Assembly: GCA_902778325.1 (NCBI GenBank) | Contig: CACYWZ010000019.1 | Coordinates: 1 to 64,000, forward strand | Source: an uncultured Spirochaetaceae bacterium | GTDB taxonomy: Bacteria > Spirochaetota > Spirochaetia > Treponematales > Treponemataceae | Direction: 5' to 3' | Length of the DNA: 64,000 nt | Shown here: positions 1 through 9,567 of the stretch, piece after piece | Layout of the letters: the number at the start of each line of letters is the position of its first letter | Position numbering within the stretch: the first letter of the stretch is position 1 | Notes under the pieces: model-generated | Databases searched by the model: none | What the model saw: the letters and a program-made list of their open reading frames with translations, nothing else | What the model was told of the DNA's origin: nothing | Position numbers and translations under genes: made by a program

Positions 1-1708
1 TCTTTGCCTTTTCAGCAGCCTCAAGAGCCATGCAAACCTCGCTACCTGTTGCAAGGATTGTAACATCAGGCTTGTCGCTTCCCTTCTTTACGACATAAGC
101 ACCCTTTGCGATATCCGCTCTCCAGTTTGCGTCTTCCTTTGCATAAACTGGAACATTCTGGCGAGTAAGAGCCAAGATAACAGGGTGGTCTTTGCTTGCC
201 ATTGCGCACTTCCAAGCCTCAACAGTTTCCTCTGCATCACCTGGGCGCAAAACCTGAACGTTCGGGATAGCGCGGAGAGAAGCCAAGTGCTCGATAGGCT
301 GGTGAGTTGGACCGTCCTCGCCGACATAGATTGAATCGTGTGTGAGAACGTAGATTGTTGGAATCTTCATAATCGCTGCAAGGCGGATTGATGAGCGCAT
401 ATAATCGCTGAAGACGAGATATGTTGCGCAGAACGGGCGAACACCGCCATGGAGCTGCATACCAGCTGCTTCTGACGCCATACCGAACTCTCGGATACCA
501 TACTCGATTGTTCTTCCCTTGCGGTTTGCAGGGCTGAATGTGCCGTTGTCGCACTTGAACTGAGTCTTGTTTGAGCCAGCCAAGTCAGCAGAACCGCCAA
601 CGAGTGAAGAGTATCTCTGTGCCATTACGTTAATCATAGCACCGCTAGCTGCGCGAGTTGCAACGCTGTCGCCAACCTTGTAAGTTGGTTCAGCCGCTTC
701 TCCGTCAGCCTCTCCTGCCCATGCTGCGTCCCAAGCCTTGCGAAGCTCTGGGTTTTCACTAGACCAAGCCTCGAACTCTTTGTTCCAGTCCTCTTCTGCC
801 TTTGCAAGAGCCTTGCGACGCTCCTCGAAATATGCGTATGCGTCTGGGCTTACATAGAAGAACTCCTCTGGGTTCAAGCCGAGATTCTTCTTTGTCTCTG
901 CAACTGCCTCATCTCCGAGTGGCTCACCGTGAACAGAAGGTGTTCCCTGCTTTGGAGCTCCCTTTCCGATGATAGACTTGAGCATGATGAGAGTCGGCTT
1001 CTTTGCTTTCTTTGCCATCTCGACAAGACCCGCAATCTCGCCCATGTTGTACATTGAGCCGCGGAGAACGAGCCAGCCATAAGACTCGTAGCGTTTCTGA
1101 ATGTCATCTGTGAATGTGATGTCTGTTGAACCGTCGATTGAAATGCGGTTCTCGTCATAGAAGACGATGAGCTTCTCAAGCTGCAAGTTGCCAGCCAAAG
1201 AGCAAGCCTCGTTAGAAACTCCCTCCTGCAAACAACCTTCGCCTACAAGAGCGTATGTGTAGTGGTCAACAATCTTGTGCTTCGGTGTGTTGAATTTTGC
1301 TTCAAGCATTGATTCAGCCATAGCCATACCAACAGCCAAAGCCACGCCCTGACCAAGCGGACCTGATGTATTTTCAACGCCGTCAGTGTAGCCGTACTCA
1401 GGGTGTCCTGGGCAGTGTGAGCCGACCTGACGGAAAGCCTTAATGTCATCGATAGACACTTTGTATCCTGCAAGGTGCAAGATGGAGTAAAGAAGCATTG
1501 AACCGTGTCCAGCAGACAAAACGAAGCGGTCGCGGTCAACCCACTTTGAGTTTGCAGGGTTGTGCTTCATGATTTCACCATACAGAACAGATGCCAACTC
1601 TGCCGCACCAAGCGGAAGACCAGGGTGTCCAGACTTAGCTTTCTGGATTGCGTCCATAGACAAGCTGCGGATTGAAAGTGCTACCGCTTCAAGACCTTTT
1701 TCATTCAT
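1..1708 (-). CDS. tkt: Transketolase, 3' end cut by window edge
   Basis: Transfers two-carbon units between sugar phosphates in the non-oxidative pentose phosphate pathway, using thiamine diphosphate; cytosolic. The reading frame starts [20 protein letters not shown] and runs about 569 codons to the window edge; full-length enzymes have about 650-680. Visible family signatures are [14 protein letters not shown] near the N-terminus, [16 protein letters not shown], the ThDP/metal site GEGCLQEG with [10 protein letters not shown] following, and the central-domain segment [11 protein letters not shown]. The ATG at 1708 is preceded by a CGAGG Shine-Dalgarno; a second in-frame ATG does not occur at 1704 (different frame). 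Identity is secure; the last ~90 residues are outside the window. Confidence 0.96.
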   Translation of the reverse strand, partial: MNEKGLEAVALSIRSLSMDAIQKAKSGHPGLPLGAAELASVLYGEIMKHNPANSKWVDRDRFVLSAGHGSMLLYSILHLAGYKVSIDDIKAFRQVGSHCPGHPEYGYTDGVENTSGPLGQGVALAVGMAMAESMLEAKFNTPKHKIVDHYTYALVGEGCLQEGVSNEACSLAGNLQLEKLIVFYDENRISIDGSTDITFTDDIQKRYESYGWLVLRGSMYNMGEIAGLVEMAKKAKKPTLIMLKSIIGKGAPKQGTPSVHGEPLGDEAVAETKKNLGLNPEEFFYVSPDAYAYFEERRKALAKAEEDWNKEFEAWSSENPELRKAWDAAWAGEADGEAAEPTYKVGDSVATRAASGAMINVMAQRYSSLVGGSADLAGSNKTQFKCDNGTFSPANRKGRTIEYGIREFGMASEAAGMQLHGGVRPFCATYLVFSDYMRSSIRLAAIMKIPTIYVLTHDSIYVGEDGPTHQPIEHLASLRAIPNVQVLRPGDAEETVEAWKCAMASKDHPVILALTRQNVPVYAKEDANWRADIAKGAYVVKKGSDKPDVTILATGSEVCMALEAAEKAK

Positions 1709-1734
1709 AACAAAACCTCGATAAAGCAAAAATT

Positions 1735-3186
1735 CTATATGTGAGAGATATTTGACTGTATGATAACATAACCGTTATTGCGCTGTCTAGCCACCGCATC
1801 GGTCAAAACGCCGACGATGTCCTCGAAGTTGAACTCCATGCCGTCGATTGACATTTCGAGCGTGTCCAAGTCCTCGTCGAGCTCGCCGGGAATTGCCATA
1901 ACTTGAAGCAGGCTTATAACGTGGGCGTACAACTGCGAGAGAATCACCATCTCTTGCTGCGGCATCTTCTTCAAGTCAGTGCCGAGCGTGTCAATCTCGT
2001 ACATGAGGGAGCTGACCTCTTTGTAGAGCTGGAGCGTTCTGTGCCGAATCGGCTTTATATCGTAATCCGCGAACGAATTGTACTGCTTCTTGAGAACTGC
2101 ACAGCGTGCCTTGAGTTCCTTTTGAACTGCTTTTAGCTCGCTGCCCTTGAACGTGAATGTCTTTGGATAAATCTGCTTTGGAAGCTCGTTAATGTCCTTG
2201 CCATCGCCCAAGACCTCATCAAGAATGAAGCAGTCGAACACAAACGACGGAAGAATCACGAAGCCGTCCTCCGTGATGTCCTCGCTGCCGCAGTAATTCC
2301 ACTCGCCCACAGCAGGAACGCTCTCGCCTGAGCGCCAAAGACGCGTCTCAACCCCAAAATACTCAAAGGCGACCTTCTCGCTCCTTTGAATGAACTCCTC
2401 CGCAGAGCCGCAGAAAAAGCTGTCAAGAACCGCCCTCTTCTCAAAGAACACGTTTGAAAGTTGCTCCTCAATCGAAGTGCCAGGTCCAAGACGGTCGAAC
2501 GAAGACAAAAGCCCCTCTTCGAGCGTCTTGTACCAGAAAGCAGTCTCGTGGCTCTCGTTGTCGAACGGATGCTGCTTTTCGTCAGGGCGAATGTCAATCG
2601 CGATAATTCCCTCGTTCCAGTCGATAATGCGAAGAATCAGCGAATCGCCGAACTTCAAGCCCTCCTTCAAAAGAGGCTCAAGCGAAAAGCAAGTGATTGA
2701 AAGATTAGTCGGAAGAACAAAGTCTGGATTCGTCAAATCGAGAGTCTGGCAGGCTGGGTCTGAAGCAACATATTGCAGAGCGTATTCCTCGCCGAAAAGC
2801 GAGAAATGCTCAAGAATGAAATCGCTTTTGAAAGTGCGGACAACTTGATGAAGTTTGTGACTCCTGAAAGCAAAAGTCAAATCTTGCGGCATCTTTTCAA
2901 AGTCCGCGACAGGAACGCAGCGGTGACCGACAAAAAAAGCGCCTGCGTTTATCTCCTCGCGAGTCGGTTTGAACGAGAAAAGATACCCGTTGAACACAGA
3001 AGCCTTCGTAACGAATTTGCCGTTCGTCAGACTGAAAAGAAGCGGATTGTGAAAAAGAAAATCAGATGCAGAAATTTTGTCGAAACTGACACCCGCCGAG
3101 TGCATAATCTTGCAAAACTCCGCAACATCAAAAGGGTGGTCATAAGTGCGAACAAAACGTTCAGGAAGATTCTCAAGCCAGTTCAT
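1735..3186 (-). CDS. Unknown protein, 483 aa
   Basis: I do not recognise this family. The frame is open further upstream to 3339, but the start at 3186 ([19 protein letters not shown]) is preferred because the upstream extension is Phe/Ser-rich and unlike the rest of the protein. It is a soluble, acidic, mixed alpha/beta protein without signal peptide or membrane segment. The last ~140 residues are helical and charged ([19 protein letters not shown], then [20 protein letters not shown]), suggesting a coiled-coil tail. It lies 26 bp upstream of the transketolase gene on the same strand and may be co-transcribed with it. Codon use looks native. Confidence 0.7.
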   Translation of the reverse strand: MNWLENLPERFVRTYDHPFDVAEFCKIMHSAGVSFDKISASDFLFHNPLLFSLTNGKFVTKASVFNGYLFSFKPTREEINAGAFFVGHRCVPVADFEKMPQDLTFAFRSHKLHQVVRTFKSDFILEHFSLFGEEYALQYVASDPACQTLDLTNPDFVLPTNLSITCFSLEPLLKEGLKFGDSLILRIIDWNEGIIAIDIRPDEKQHPFDNESHETAFWYKTLEEGLLSSFDRLGPGTSIEEQLSNVFFEKRAVLDSFFCGSAEEFIQRSEKVAFEYFGVETRLWRSGESVPAVGEWNYCGSEDITEDGFVILPSFVFDCFILDEVLGDGKDINELPKQIYPKTFTFKGSELKAVQKELKARCAVLKKQYNSFADYDIKPIRHRTLQLYKEVSSLMYEIDTLGTDLKKMPQQEMVILSQLYAHVISLLQVMAIPGELDEDLDTLEMSIDGMEFNFEDIVGVLTDAVARQRNNGYVIIQSNISHI

Positions 3187-3481
3187 ATATCTTAAATTTA
3201 CTATGTATTGGAAAAAACGGCAAGAAACAAAAACGATATTTTGCGATAAGTTTTGATTTTTATGCATATTTTTTTCGCTCACCTCCACAAAAATCCAAAA
3301 AGAGAACACAAAGCATGCACCAGAAAAATGATGCGTCATGCTGAATTTGATTCGGAGACTGTAAAACTAGAAATATTGCAGATGCCGAAATAAATTCGGC
3401 ATGACGGCAATTTTTGGACAGCCTTCCTCCTTTTTCTCACGCCTGCTTCATTTGTGCTCAAAAATCTTCGCCTTGACGTCA

Positions 3482-3712
3482 AGGATAAAAGAAATCTTAA
3501 ACGACGCTTTAATCTACACCTCAAGGAAAGTCTCCTTGACTTCGAGGAAAGTCTCCTTAACCTCAAGGAAACTCTCCTTGACATTGAGGAAATGTTCCTT
3601 GACATCAAGGGAAGTCTCCTTAACATCGAGGAAACTCTCCTTGACCTCAAGGAAAGTCTCCTTAACATCGAGGAAATGTTCCTTGACTTCAAGGGAAAGA
3701 GAGGGGAGAAAA
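3482..3712. repeat. 21-bp tandem array (about 9-11 units)
   Basis: The core AGGA recurs at 3524, 3545, 3566, 3587, 3608, 3629, 3650, 3671 and 3692, exactly 21 bp apart, with a degenerate unit at 3482. A typical unit is AAGGAAAGTCTCCTTGACNTC; AAGGA and TCCTT form a short dyad in each unit. Because 21 is a multiple of three, frames on both strands stay open and encode heptad-like peptides (KESLLDFEESLLN type on plus, VKETFLEVKESFLD type on minus). No good start or ribosome site supports these as genes, so I treat the array as non-coding. It sits between the divergent 1735-3186 and 3790 genes, and would be included in one or both leaders. Confidence 0.9.
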
Positions 3713-3789
3713 AAAGGCGCGTCTTGAAGAGATAATATCTGAAGGCGAAAAAACTTGTTTTTTGGCATATTCCCCACTAAAATAGAGTT

Positions 3790-4143
3790 ATGACATTTGA
3801 AGAAGCACTTGTAACTTTAGGCGTCAACACCAAGGAAGTTTTGGCGCGGTTTTCGGGCAATGAAATGCTTATGAGGAAGTTTGTGATGAAGTTTCCTTCT
3901 GACCGCTCTTTCAGCGACACGAAGGTGGCTTTGTCGGTGATGGATAAAAAGGCGATTGAAACATCGGCTCACACGCTCAAAGGTGTTTCGGGCAATCTTG
4001 GCTTTTCATCTCTTTATGAGGCGAGCAGCGCTCTCGTGAATGCGGTGAGGGCGGGGGACGATGAGAATATCGCTCCTCTTGGCGAGAAAGTGATTTCAAT
4101 CGGGGATAATATTGTCAGGGTTCTTTCGTCGGTTGAGGAATAG
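3790..4143 (+). CDS. Histidine phosphotransfer (HPt) protein
   Basis: A 117-residue single-domain HPt protein. It should relay phosphoryl groups between a hybrid histidine kinase and a response regulator in the cytoplasm. The diagnostic helix is SAHTLKGVSGNLGFSSLYE, with the phospho-accepting His at residue 61 and the usual Lys and Gly after it. The rest is the expected four-helix bundle. No kinase domain is attached. The response regulator gene starts 42 bp downstream on the same strand, so the two probably form a dedicated relay. Confidence 0.9.
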   Translation: MTFEEALVTLGVNTKEVLARFSGNEMLMRKFVMKFPSDRSFSDTKVALSVMDKKAIETSAHTLKGVSGNLGFSSLYEASSALVNAVRAGDDENIAPLGEKVISIGDNIVRVLSSVEE

Positions 4144-4185
4144 AATGTAGCGTCGTCATAAAAAATAGCAGGTGAGGTGAAAATA

Positions 4186-5310
4186 ATGGGCGTCAAGCAG
4201 GGCAAAATCCTTATTATCGATGATGTGGAGATGAATCGCGCTATCTTGCGCGAGGCTTTCAGCGAGGTCTATGAGGTTCTTGAGGCAGAGAACGGCTATG
4301 AGGGGCTTGAGAAGATTGCCTCAAACGAAGACGAGCTGACTGCGGTTTTTCTTGACATTATTATGCCGGAACTCGACGGTTTCGGGGTCTTGGGCGAACT
4401 TGAATCAAGGGAGTTCCTTCACCGTGTTCCTGTTTTTTTGATTACTACAGAAGCAACGGCGTATGTTGCGGCAAAAGCGTATAACTACGGCGTTGTCGAT
4501 GTGATTTCAAAGCCGTTCAACATCACGATTATCAAGCGCCGCGTTGAGAATATCATTGAGCTTTATGCGCACCGAAACAAGCTTGAGAGCATGATTTACA
4601 AGAAGGAGATTGCGGCAAAGAGCGAACAGCAGAGGCAGTCGTCTTCGATTGCCCGAAGCGAGACAATCCAGAGCGCGCAGTGGACGATTATAGAAACGCT
4701 CGTTGCTTCTCTTGAGGCTCACAATATCGAGAGCGGAAAGCATATCAGGCGCATTAGCCGACTGACGAATATTCTTCTTCGCGACTTGAAGATTTCGCAC
4801 CCTGAGTATAATCTTTCGGACAAGGATATTCACGTTATCACGAAAGCAAGCGCTCTTCACGATATCGGAAAGATTGCGATTCCAGACCGCATTCTTTTGA
4901 AGCCGCGAAGTCAGGGCGTTCTCACTGACGGCGAGTTTGAGATTATGAAGACGCACACGACGAAAGGCTGCGATTTGATTGAGGCGATTCGCGCTTCTCT
5001 TTCGGAGGACATGTACAAGTTCTCGTATCAAATCACGAGAAGCCATCACGAGAGATGGGACGGCAACGGCTATCCTGACGGCTTGAAGGGCAATGATATT
5101 CCGATTGCCTCTCAGGCGGTTTCGATTTCGGACGCTTACAACGCTCTTGTGTCGAAGCGGAGCTACAAAGAGCCGATTGCTCATGAGAAGGCGGTTCAGA
5201 TGATTAATAACGGGCAGTGCGGCATGTTTAACCCGGACTTGCTTGAATGTTTCAACAAGGTCATCGACGGCATTTATCAAGAGATTTATGCCGCAGATTT
5301 GATAGACTGA
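4186..5310 (+). CDS. Response regulator with HD-GYP phosphodiesterase domain
   Basis: A receiver domain (residues ~5-125; LIIDDVE acidic pocket, phospho-Asp in AVFLDIIMPELDGFG, conserved Lys in VISKPFN) is joined by a helical linker to an HD-GYP domain (~160-374). The latter has the metal site ALHDIGKIAIPDRIL and the signature HHERWDGNGYPDGLKG. Such proteins hydrolyse cyclic di-GMP under phosphorylation control. ATG at 4186 is chosen because GGTGAGG lies 8 nt upstream; the in-frame GTG at 4177 overlaps that ribosome site. It follows the HPt gene and is probably its phospho-acceptor. The window also has one GGDEF synthase (30659-32713), giving both sides of c-di-GMP turnover. Confidence 0.93.
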   Translation: MGVKQGKILIIDDVEMNRAILREAFSEVYEVLEAENGYEGLEKIASNEDELTAVFLDIIMPELDGFGVLGELESREFLHRVPVFLITTEATAYVAAKAYNYGVVDVISKPFNITIIKRRVENIIELYAHRNKLESMIYKKEIAAKSEQQRQSSSIARSETIQSAQWTIIETLVASLEAHNIESGKHIRRISRLTNILLRDLKISHPEYNLSDKDIHVITKASALHDIGKIAIPDRILLKPRSQGVLTDGEFEIMKTHTTKGCDLIEAIRASLSEDMYKFSYQITRSHHERWDGNGYPDGLKGNDIPIASQAVSISDAYNALVSKRSYKEPIAHEKAVQMINNGQCGMFNPDLLECFNKVIDGIYQEIYAADLID

Positions 5311-5338
5311 TTGCTAGATTTGGATTTTTTTGTTTTTT

Positions 5339-5368
5339 CCCCTCTTCAAAAGTGATGAGGGGAATATT
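5339..5368 (+). terminator. Hairpin terminator after the HD-GYP gene
   Basis: CCCCTC (5339-5344) pairs with GAGGGG (5357-5362) across a 12-nt loop, followed by AATATTTT. The U-tract on the plus strand is weak, while a run of T lies on the 5' side, so it could also act on the other strand. Confidence 0.5.
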
Positions 5369-5397
5369 TTGCAAAACTCAGTTTTAGAGGGAGAAAA

Positions 5398-6075
5398 ATG
5401 TCGTTTCCTGTTTGGACAGAAACTTATGAGCTTACAGATTTTATCATTGAAGAAGAATCTACTGCTATTCAAACTCAATTCTTTTTTTATCCTAAAGATA
5501 AGGAGCTAGAGGCAAAGTATACGGAAAAAGAATACAAAATTTTGCTTTATCGAGGTTTGACTTTAGGCGATGATAATTATTCGATTTGTACAATAAACAT
5601 TCCTCCCTTCTGTCAAGGAAAGGCAAAGCTCGGCGTGTTCTTGAAAGACTTCAGCACTTTGTTAAATGAAATGCTCGTAAAATGGGACAGAGCAATTATT
5701 GAGAGGCTTTACACCGAAGCAATGCAAAAGATTTTCCCCGAAGACGCGGCGGATTACGAGCTTGGGTTTTATGAAAAATACGGCTTTTTGTACTGCACTG
5801 TTCAGTTCAGCGAAGAAGGTCACAAAAAAGCGTTTGGACAAGGCTGGCAAGGCACTTCGACAGCAAAAGAGATGTCTTATGTTTTTATGCCGCCGAAAAG
5901 ATTGAGATTTCAAGAAACTGATCCTGCATTGAAAGAAGTAGAAAATCAGATAAAAGCAAAAGCTCTCAGAAGAAAGCGGCACCCTCGGAGAACGTGCAGC
6001 TTGAGGGATTATATCGAGATGTTCGACAGCGGTGCTGAAAAAAGCAGCAGCGAAGAAAACAAAACGGAGGAGTGA
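5398..6075 (+). CDS. Unknown soluble protein, 225 aa
   Basis: Not recognised. Start MSFPVWTETYELTDF is preceded by AGAGGGAGA. The protein is soluble, acidic at the N-terminus (FIIEEEST), with a basic patch near the C-terminus (KALRRKRHPRRTCSLRDYIE) and a Ser/Glu-rich tail. No signal peptide or membrane segment. The stop TGA directly abuts the ATG of the dGTPase gene and lies inside its ribosome site region (GGAGGAGTGA), so the two are almost certainly co-translated. A role connected with nucleotide metabolism is possible but is only inferred from this position. Confidence 0.75.
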   Translation: MSFPVWTETYELTDFIIEEESTAIQTQFFFYPKDKELEAKYTEKEYKILLYRGLTLGDDNYSICTINIPPFCQGKAKLGVFLKDFSTLLNEMLVKWDRAIIERLYTEAMQKIFPEDAADYELGFYEKYGFLYCTVQFSEEGHKKAFGQGWQGTSTAKEMSYVFMPPKRLRFQETDPALKEVENQIKAKALRRKRHPRRTCSLRDYIEMFDSGAEKSSSEENKTEE

Positions 6076-7326
6076 ATGAAAAACTCATTCTTTTCTGTGC
6101 GCCTTGACGAAAATAATGCGCTTTATGAACAGGCAATAAAAAGGGAGCATGCTCTTTATGAGCGCGGAAACTCAATCCGAAGCGAGTTCGACCGCGATTA
6201 CACGCGCCTTATCAACTCTCTTGCATTCCGACGCCTCAAGCACAAAACGCAAGTCTTTCTCGCTCCGACGAATGACCACGTTTGCACCCGAATGGAGCAC
6301 GTCATTCATGTGAAATCCGTCAGCGAAACGATTGCCAAGTATCTTGGATTGAACACCGATTTGACCAGTGCCATCGCAATCGGACACGACATCGGGCACG
6401 CGCCATTCGGTCATCATGGTGAGAATTGTCTGAACGCAATCCTTGGCGATGAGAGCGGAATCCAAAAGAAGTTCTGGCACGAAAGAAACAGCCTGTTCTT
6501 TGCCGATTTCATCGAAACTGTGCAAGACCCGACTGGAATTGAGCGCAGTCTTAATCTCACATATGCTGTTCGCGACGGGCTTATTTGCCATTGTGGCGAG
6601 ATTGAAGAGCTTTCGATAAAGCCTCGAAAAGAGGTTATTGATTTGTATTCGATAAAAAGAGCTGGCAGTGTTCAGCCTTTCTCGTGGGAGGGCTGTGTTG
6701 TCAAAATCGCGGACAAAATCGCTTATCTTGGGCGCGACCTTGAAGACGCCCGCCGCTATCACATCATCGATATGACGGCATATCGCGAGCTTCGTGAAAT
6801 CGTGGCAAAAACAATGGGCATCAACTTCAACAACACAGGAAACGCCGTGAACGCTTCCGTTATCGTCAATGCGCTTGTCGCGGATTTGTGCGAGCAAAGC
6901 TCTGTTGAAAAAGGGCTTTGCTTCAGCCCGAATTATTTTGATTTCCTTTCGGAGCTGAAAGCGTTCAACATCGAGTACATCTATAATCATTGGAGGCTTG
7001 TCGAGTTTGAAAAATACGCGACGCTCGTGATAAGAACGATTTTTGATATGCTCATGCGAACCTTTTCCTATGCCTCTTCTGGAAAGGTCGGGCTTTGCCT
7101 GAAGTATTTCCCGCTTCTTCGCGATTCGTGGGAAGACTGGCTCGTGAAGCACTCAAACTACGAGAGCGCCGGCACTTTTGACCGCACAAACGCGATTCAT
7201 TACGACACTGTGAGCGTGTTCGACTGCACAAAAGGCGACAGCTACACAAAATGCGCGATTGAATACATAAGCGGAATGACCGACCAGTTTGCAATCGCGA
7301 TTTTCAACGAAATAATTTCATTCTAA
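6076..7326 (+). CDS. dgt: dGTP triphosphohydrolase-like HD-domain protein
   Basis: A 416-residue member of the dGTPase (HD superfamily) group that removes triphosphate from deoxynucleotides and so limits dNTP pools. Visible hallmarks: SEFDRDYTRLINSLAFRRLK and KTQVF near the N-terminus, the metal ligands in RMEHVIHV and IGHDIGHAPFGHHGE, and a later KIADKIAYLGRDLEDA segment with the final HD-type Asp. Substrate preference cannot be read from sequence because many members prefer other dNTPs. Its ATG follows the stop of the upstream 225-residue gene without a gap, with GGAGGAG as ribosome site. A strong stem-loop follows the gene. Confidence 0.92.
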   Translation: MKNSFFSVRLDENNALYEQAIKREHALYERGNSIRSEFDRDYTRLINSLAFRRLKHKTQVFLAPTNDHVCTRMEHVIHVKSVSETIAKYLGLNTDLTSAIAIGHDIGHAPFGHHGENCLNAILGDESGIQKKFWHERNSLFFADFIETVQDPTGIERSLNLTYAVRDGLICHCGEIEELSIKPRKEVIDLYSIKRAGSVQPFSWEGCVVKIADKIAYLGRDLEDARRYHIIDMTAYRELREIVAKTMGINFNNTGNAVNASVIVNALVADLCEQSSVEKGLCFSPNYFDFLSELKAFNIEYIYNHWRLVEFEKYATLVIRTIFDMLMRTFSYASSGKVGLCLKYFPLLRDSWEDWLVKHSNYESAGTFDRTNAIHYDTVSVFDCTKGDSYTKCAIEYISGMTDQFAIAIFNEIISF

Positions 7327-7332
7327 AAATCT

Positions 7333-7388
7333 CATATTGAGCAAAGCCTGAATCTTTCAAAGAAGTTTTTCAGGCGACGCTCAATATG
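7333..7388. other. Long two-part stem-loop
   Basis: CATATTGAGC (7333-7342) pairs perfectly with GCTCAATATG (7379-7388). After a small internal loop, GCCTGAA (7346-7352) pairs with TTCAGGC (7369-7375). No U-run follows on the plus strand, so it is not a standard terminator. It lies between dgt and the 621-residue gene and might stabilise or process the message. Confidence 0.7.
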
Positions 7389-7424
7389 GCAAAAAAGATT
7401 TGATTTAGGAAAAGCAGGAAAAAT

Positions 7425-9290
7425 ATGAGCACTAGCAGTAAATTCTCAAGAGTTGGAAATGTCGTGACAATCAGCGATGATGTTTCGAACATTCAAAGTG
7501 ATACGATTTTGAACTTCGGCGATGAAGTTGAGATAAAGGCAAGCGAAAACGCAAAAATCGCAATAAGAGCAATCGAAAAAGACGGAAAGAAAATCGCAGA
7601 GGAAATCTTTGTCAAGAAAACAGGACGGCTCATTGCTCTTCGCACACACGAAAAGAACTTCACACTCTCAGACGATATAAAAATCGTGGACGCGAGATGC
7701 TTTCCGCCGTGTGTGGAGAATCTCACTCTGCCAAAAAGATTGCGTCGCGCAAACATCACAGTTCGCGAGCCGTGCAACTTTCCAAAATGCTCCGAAAGCG
7801 TGCTGAACACGATAAAGGCGTTCAGCCCTGATGATGAAATCTTGAAAGAGAGAGCCAAAAAAGAGAAAAAAGAGCGCGTTTCGGCAATCAGTGCGCAGGC
7901 AATCGCGAGCCTTTCACTGACAGACCTTAGCGTTGAGACGACGACTGAGCCAGTCACAAATCCAAGAATCGGAACGCTTGTCACTGCGTCTTTGCCCTTC
8001 GATTACAAGTTGCGTTTTTTTATTCCAAAAAAGCAAAAAAAAGAGGAAAAAGCGCTGATAAGCGACCTTCTTTGTGCGCTAAGAACTCCGAAAGTCGAAG
8101 GCGGCAACATTGACAGCAAGCTTTATTATCTTGAAAAACTTTGGGAAGCGGGCGAAAAGTTTCAAAAGGGGTTTTGGAATCTCAATCAGTTCAAAATAAG
8201 AAATGAGTGCATTACAGGAGATTTTCCAGACGACGTGCTGAAGCGCTTTTTGGAGAAAAGACTTTTCCCTCTCAATTGCAAAGTTGAGATTACGGACAGA
8301 GCCATAAAAATCTTTGCGGGGCGCTTCGTTTTGCTTAGACTAAAGATGCAAGGAATGTTCAGCGTGAATCTGGACTTGAACACGCAGACATGGCGAAATG
8401 CTGTAGAAGCGGCTTTGAAGGGAGAAAGCGCGGAAAATATTTTGAAAGTGCAATTTGAGAGCGAGAAAAATATCGATTTTGTGCTGAAGCCAATCGACAC
8501 ACAAGCGTGGCAAAAAGGAGCGGAAATCGGAGAGGATTATTGCCCGCGAAGTGCGTTTGCGTGGGGAACGCTGAGCGCCATCGACGAGGAAAAAAGCAGC
8601 AAAGAATGGCTGAATGCGGCTTTTGAAGGCTGGAAGTGGAACGTGATTTTTAAGGACGTGAAAAAAAAGCCAGTGCGAAAAGTCATCCGCGTTTCTCTTC
8701 CTTTTGGTGCGGCTTTTGTCTTCAACCTTTCCGCAGAGCCAGAGCAGCAGAACGCCGACGCGAAAAAAGTGTTTGCCGTGATGAGCGCGCTCAAAATGCA
8801 CATGGACGACCCTCTGACGCTTTTTGACGCTGTTCGCAACTATTGCGAGCTGTCGGAAGTTTCAGTTTCGAGCGGAGAGACAAAGCGCTATCTTATGGAG
8901 TTTTCGTCTTTTTACATTTTGAATGATTATTTTGAAAAAACGCCTACCATTTCGCAAGGCTTTCCGACAAAAGAGTTTTTGCAAGCAGACCTCGCGTCAT
9001 TTTTTGCGGGAACAAAAATAGAATTCCAAACCATTTTTGGAGAATTAAAAGGTCAGGGCATTGAGAATGAACATGTTTGGAGTTGCTTTGTTTCTATGAA
9101 GTATGGTGAGAAAATCTCAGTGCTGTATTTTCGCAATTGGAGCATTTTTGCTTCGTCAGACAAGAGATATTATTCCATTTCAAACCGCGATATTTTGAAA
9201 AAAAGCATCGAAAGTTTGTTTTTGGGCAGAGATATTTCTCCTTCAAACTTCAACATTACTTTTTCCCCAATTGCAATAAAATGTTTTTGA
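7425..9290 (+). CDS. Unknown protein, 621 aa
   Basis: I do not recognise the family. ATG at 7425 follows AGCAGGAAAAAT. Residues ~1-135 look like short beta strands with repeated hydrophobic-polar alternation (NVVTISDDVSNIQSDTI, EVEIKASENAKIAI), followed by a charged helix (DEILKERAKKEKKERV). The remainder is mixed alpha/beta without motif, signal peptide or membrane segment. The stop codon at 9288-9290 lies directly at the first unit of a 41-42 bp tandem array. A leucine-rich-repeat-like surface or scaffold role is imaginable but not supported. Confidence 0.75.
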   Translation: MSTSSKFSRVGNVVTISDDVSNIQSDTILNFGDEVEIKASENAKIAIRAIEKDGKKIAEEIFVKKTGRLIALRTHEKNFTLSDDIKIVDARCFPPCVENLTLPKRLRRANITVREPCNFPKCSESVLNTIKAFSPDDEILKERAKKEKKERVSAISAQAIASLSLTDLSVETTTEPVTNPRIGTLVTASLPFDYKLRFFIPKKQKKEEKALISDLLCALRTPKVEGGNIDSKLYYLEKLWEAGEKFQKGFWNLNQFKIRNECITGDFPDDVLKRFLEKRLFPLNCKVEITDRAIKIFAGRFVLLRLKMQGMFSVNLDLNTQTWRNAVEAALKGESAENILKVQFESEKNIDFVLKPIDTQAWQKGAEIGEDYCPRSAFAWGTLSAIDEEKSSKEWLNAAFEGWKWNVIFKDVKKKPVRKVIRVSLPFGAAFVFNLSAEPEQQNADAKKVFAVMSALKMHMDDPLTLFDAVRNYCELSEVSVSSGETKRYLMEFSSFYILNDYFEKTPTISQGFPTKEFLQADLASFFAGTKIEFQTIFGELKGQGIENEHVWSCFVSMKYGEKISVLYFRNWSIFASSDKRYYSISNRDILKKSIESLFLGRDISPSNFNITFSPIAIKCF

Positions 9291-9475
9291 GGCGTTTTCT
9301 TGAAAAAGTATTGAAAACCTAAATAGGTTGAGGCGTTTTCTTAAAAAAGTATTGAAAACCTAAATAGGTTAAGGGAGTTTTCTTAAGAAAGTATTGAAAA
9401 ACTAAATAGGTTAAGGCGTTTTCTTAAGAAAGTATTGAAAACTTAAATAGGTTAAGCGCATTTTCTTAAGAAAGC
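9288..9475. repeat. 41/42-bp tandem array (5 units)
   Basis: The TTTTCTT element of each unit starts at 9295, 9336, 9378, 9419 and 9461: steps of 41, 42, 41 and 42 bp. A unit reads roughly GGCGTTTTCTTAAGAAAGTA then TTGAAAACCTAAATAGGTTA. It contains two dyads, TTTCTTAAGAAA and AACCTAAATAGGTT. The array starts at the stop codon of the 621-residue gene and lies between convergent genes. Confidence 0.95.
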
Positions 9476-9480
9476 AGCGA

Positions 9481-9516
9481 AAAACAAAAAAAGGCAATGG
9501 GCAAAAAGCCCATTGT
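9481..9516 (-). terminator. Terminator of the 2H phosphoesterase gene
   Basis: CAATGGGC (9496-9503) pairs with GCCCATTG (9509-9516) around an AAAAA loop. Read on the minus strand the hairpin is followed by CCTTTTTTTGTTTTT, a strong intrinsic terminator. Confidence 0.88.
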
Positions 9517-9567
9517 CGAAAAAAATGTTTGTGAGTCAAGATTAATGATTTAGAAAAATTCTCTAAA

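Noticed and set aside
3336-3777. Arg/Ser/Leu-rich and heptad reading frames over the 21-bp array
   Set aside because: They exist because 21 is divisible by three; no ribosome site or plausible start, and equally open frames occur on both strands.
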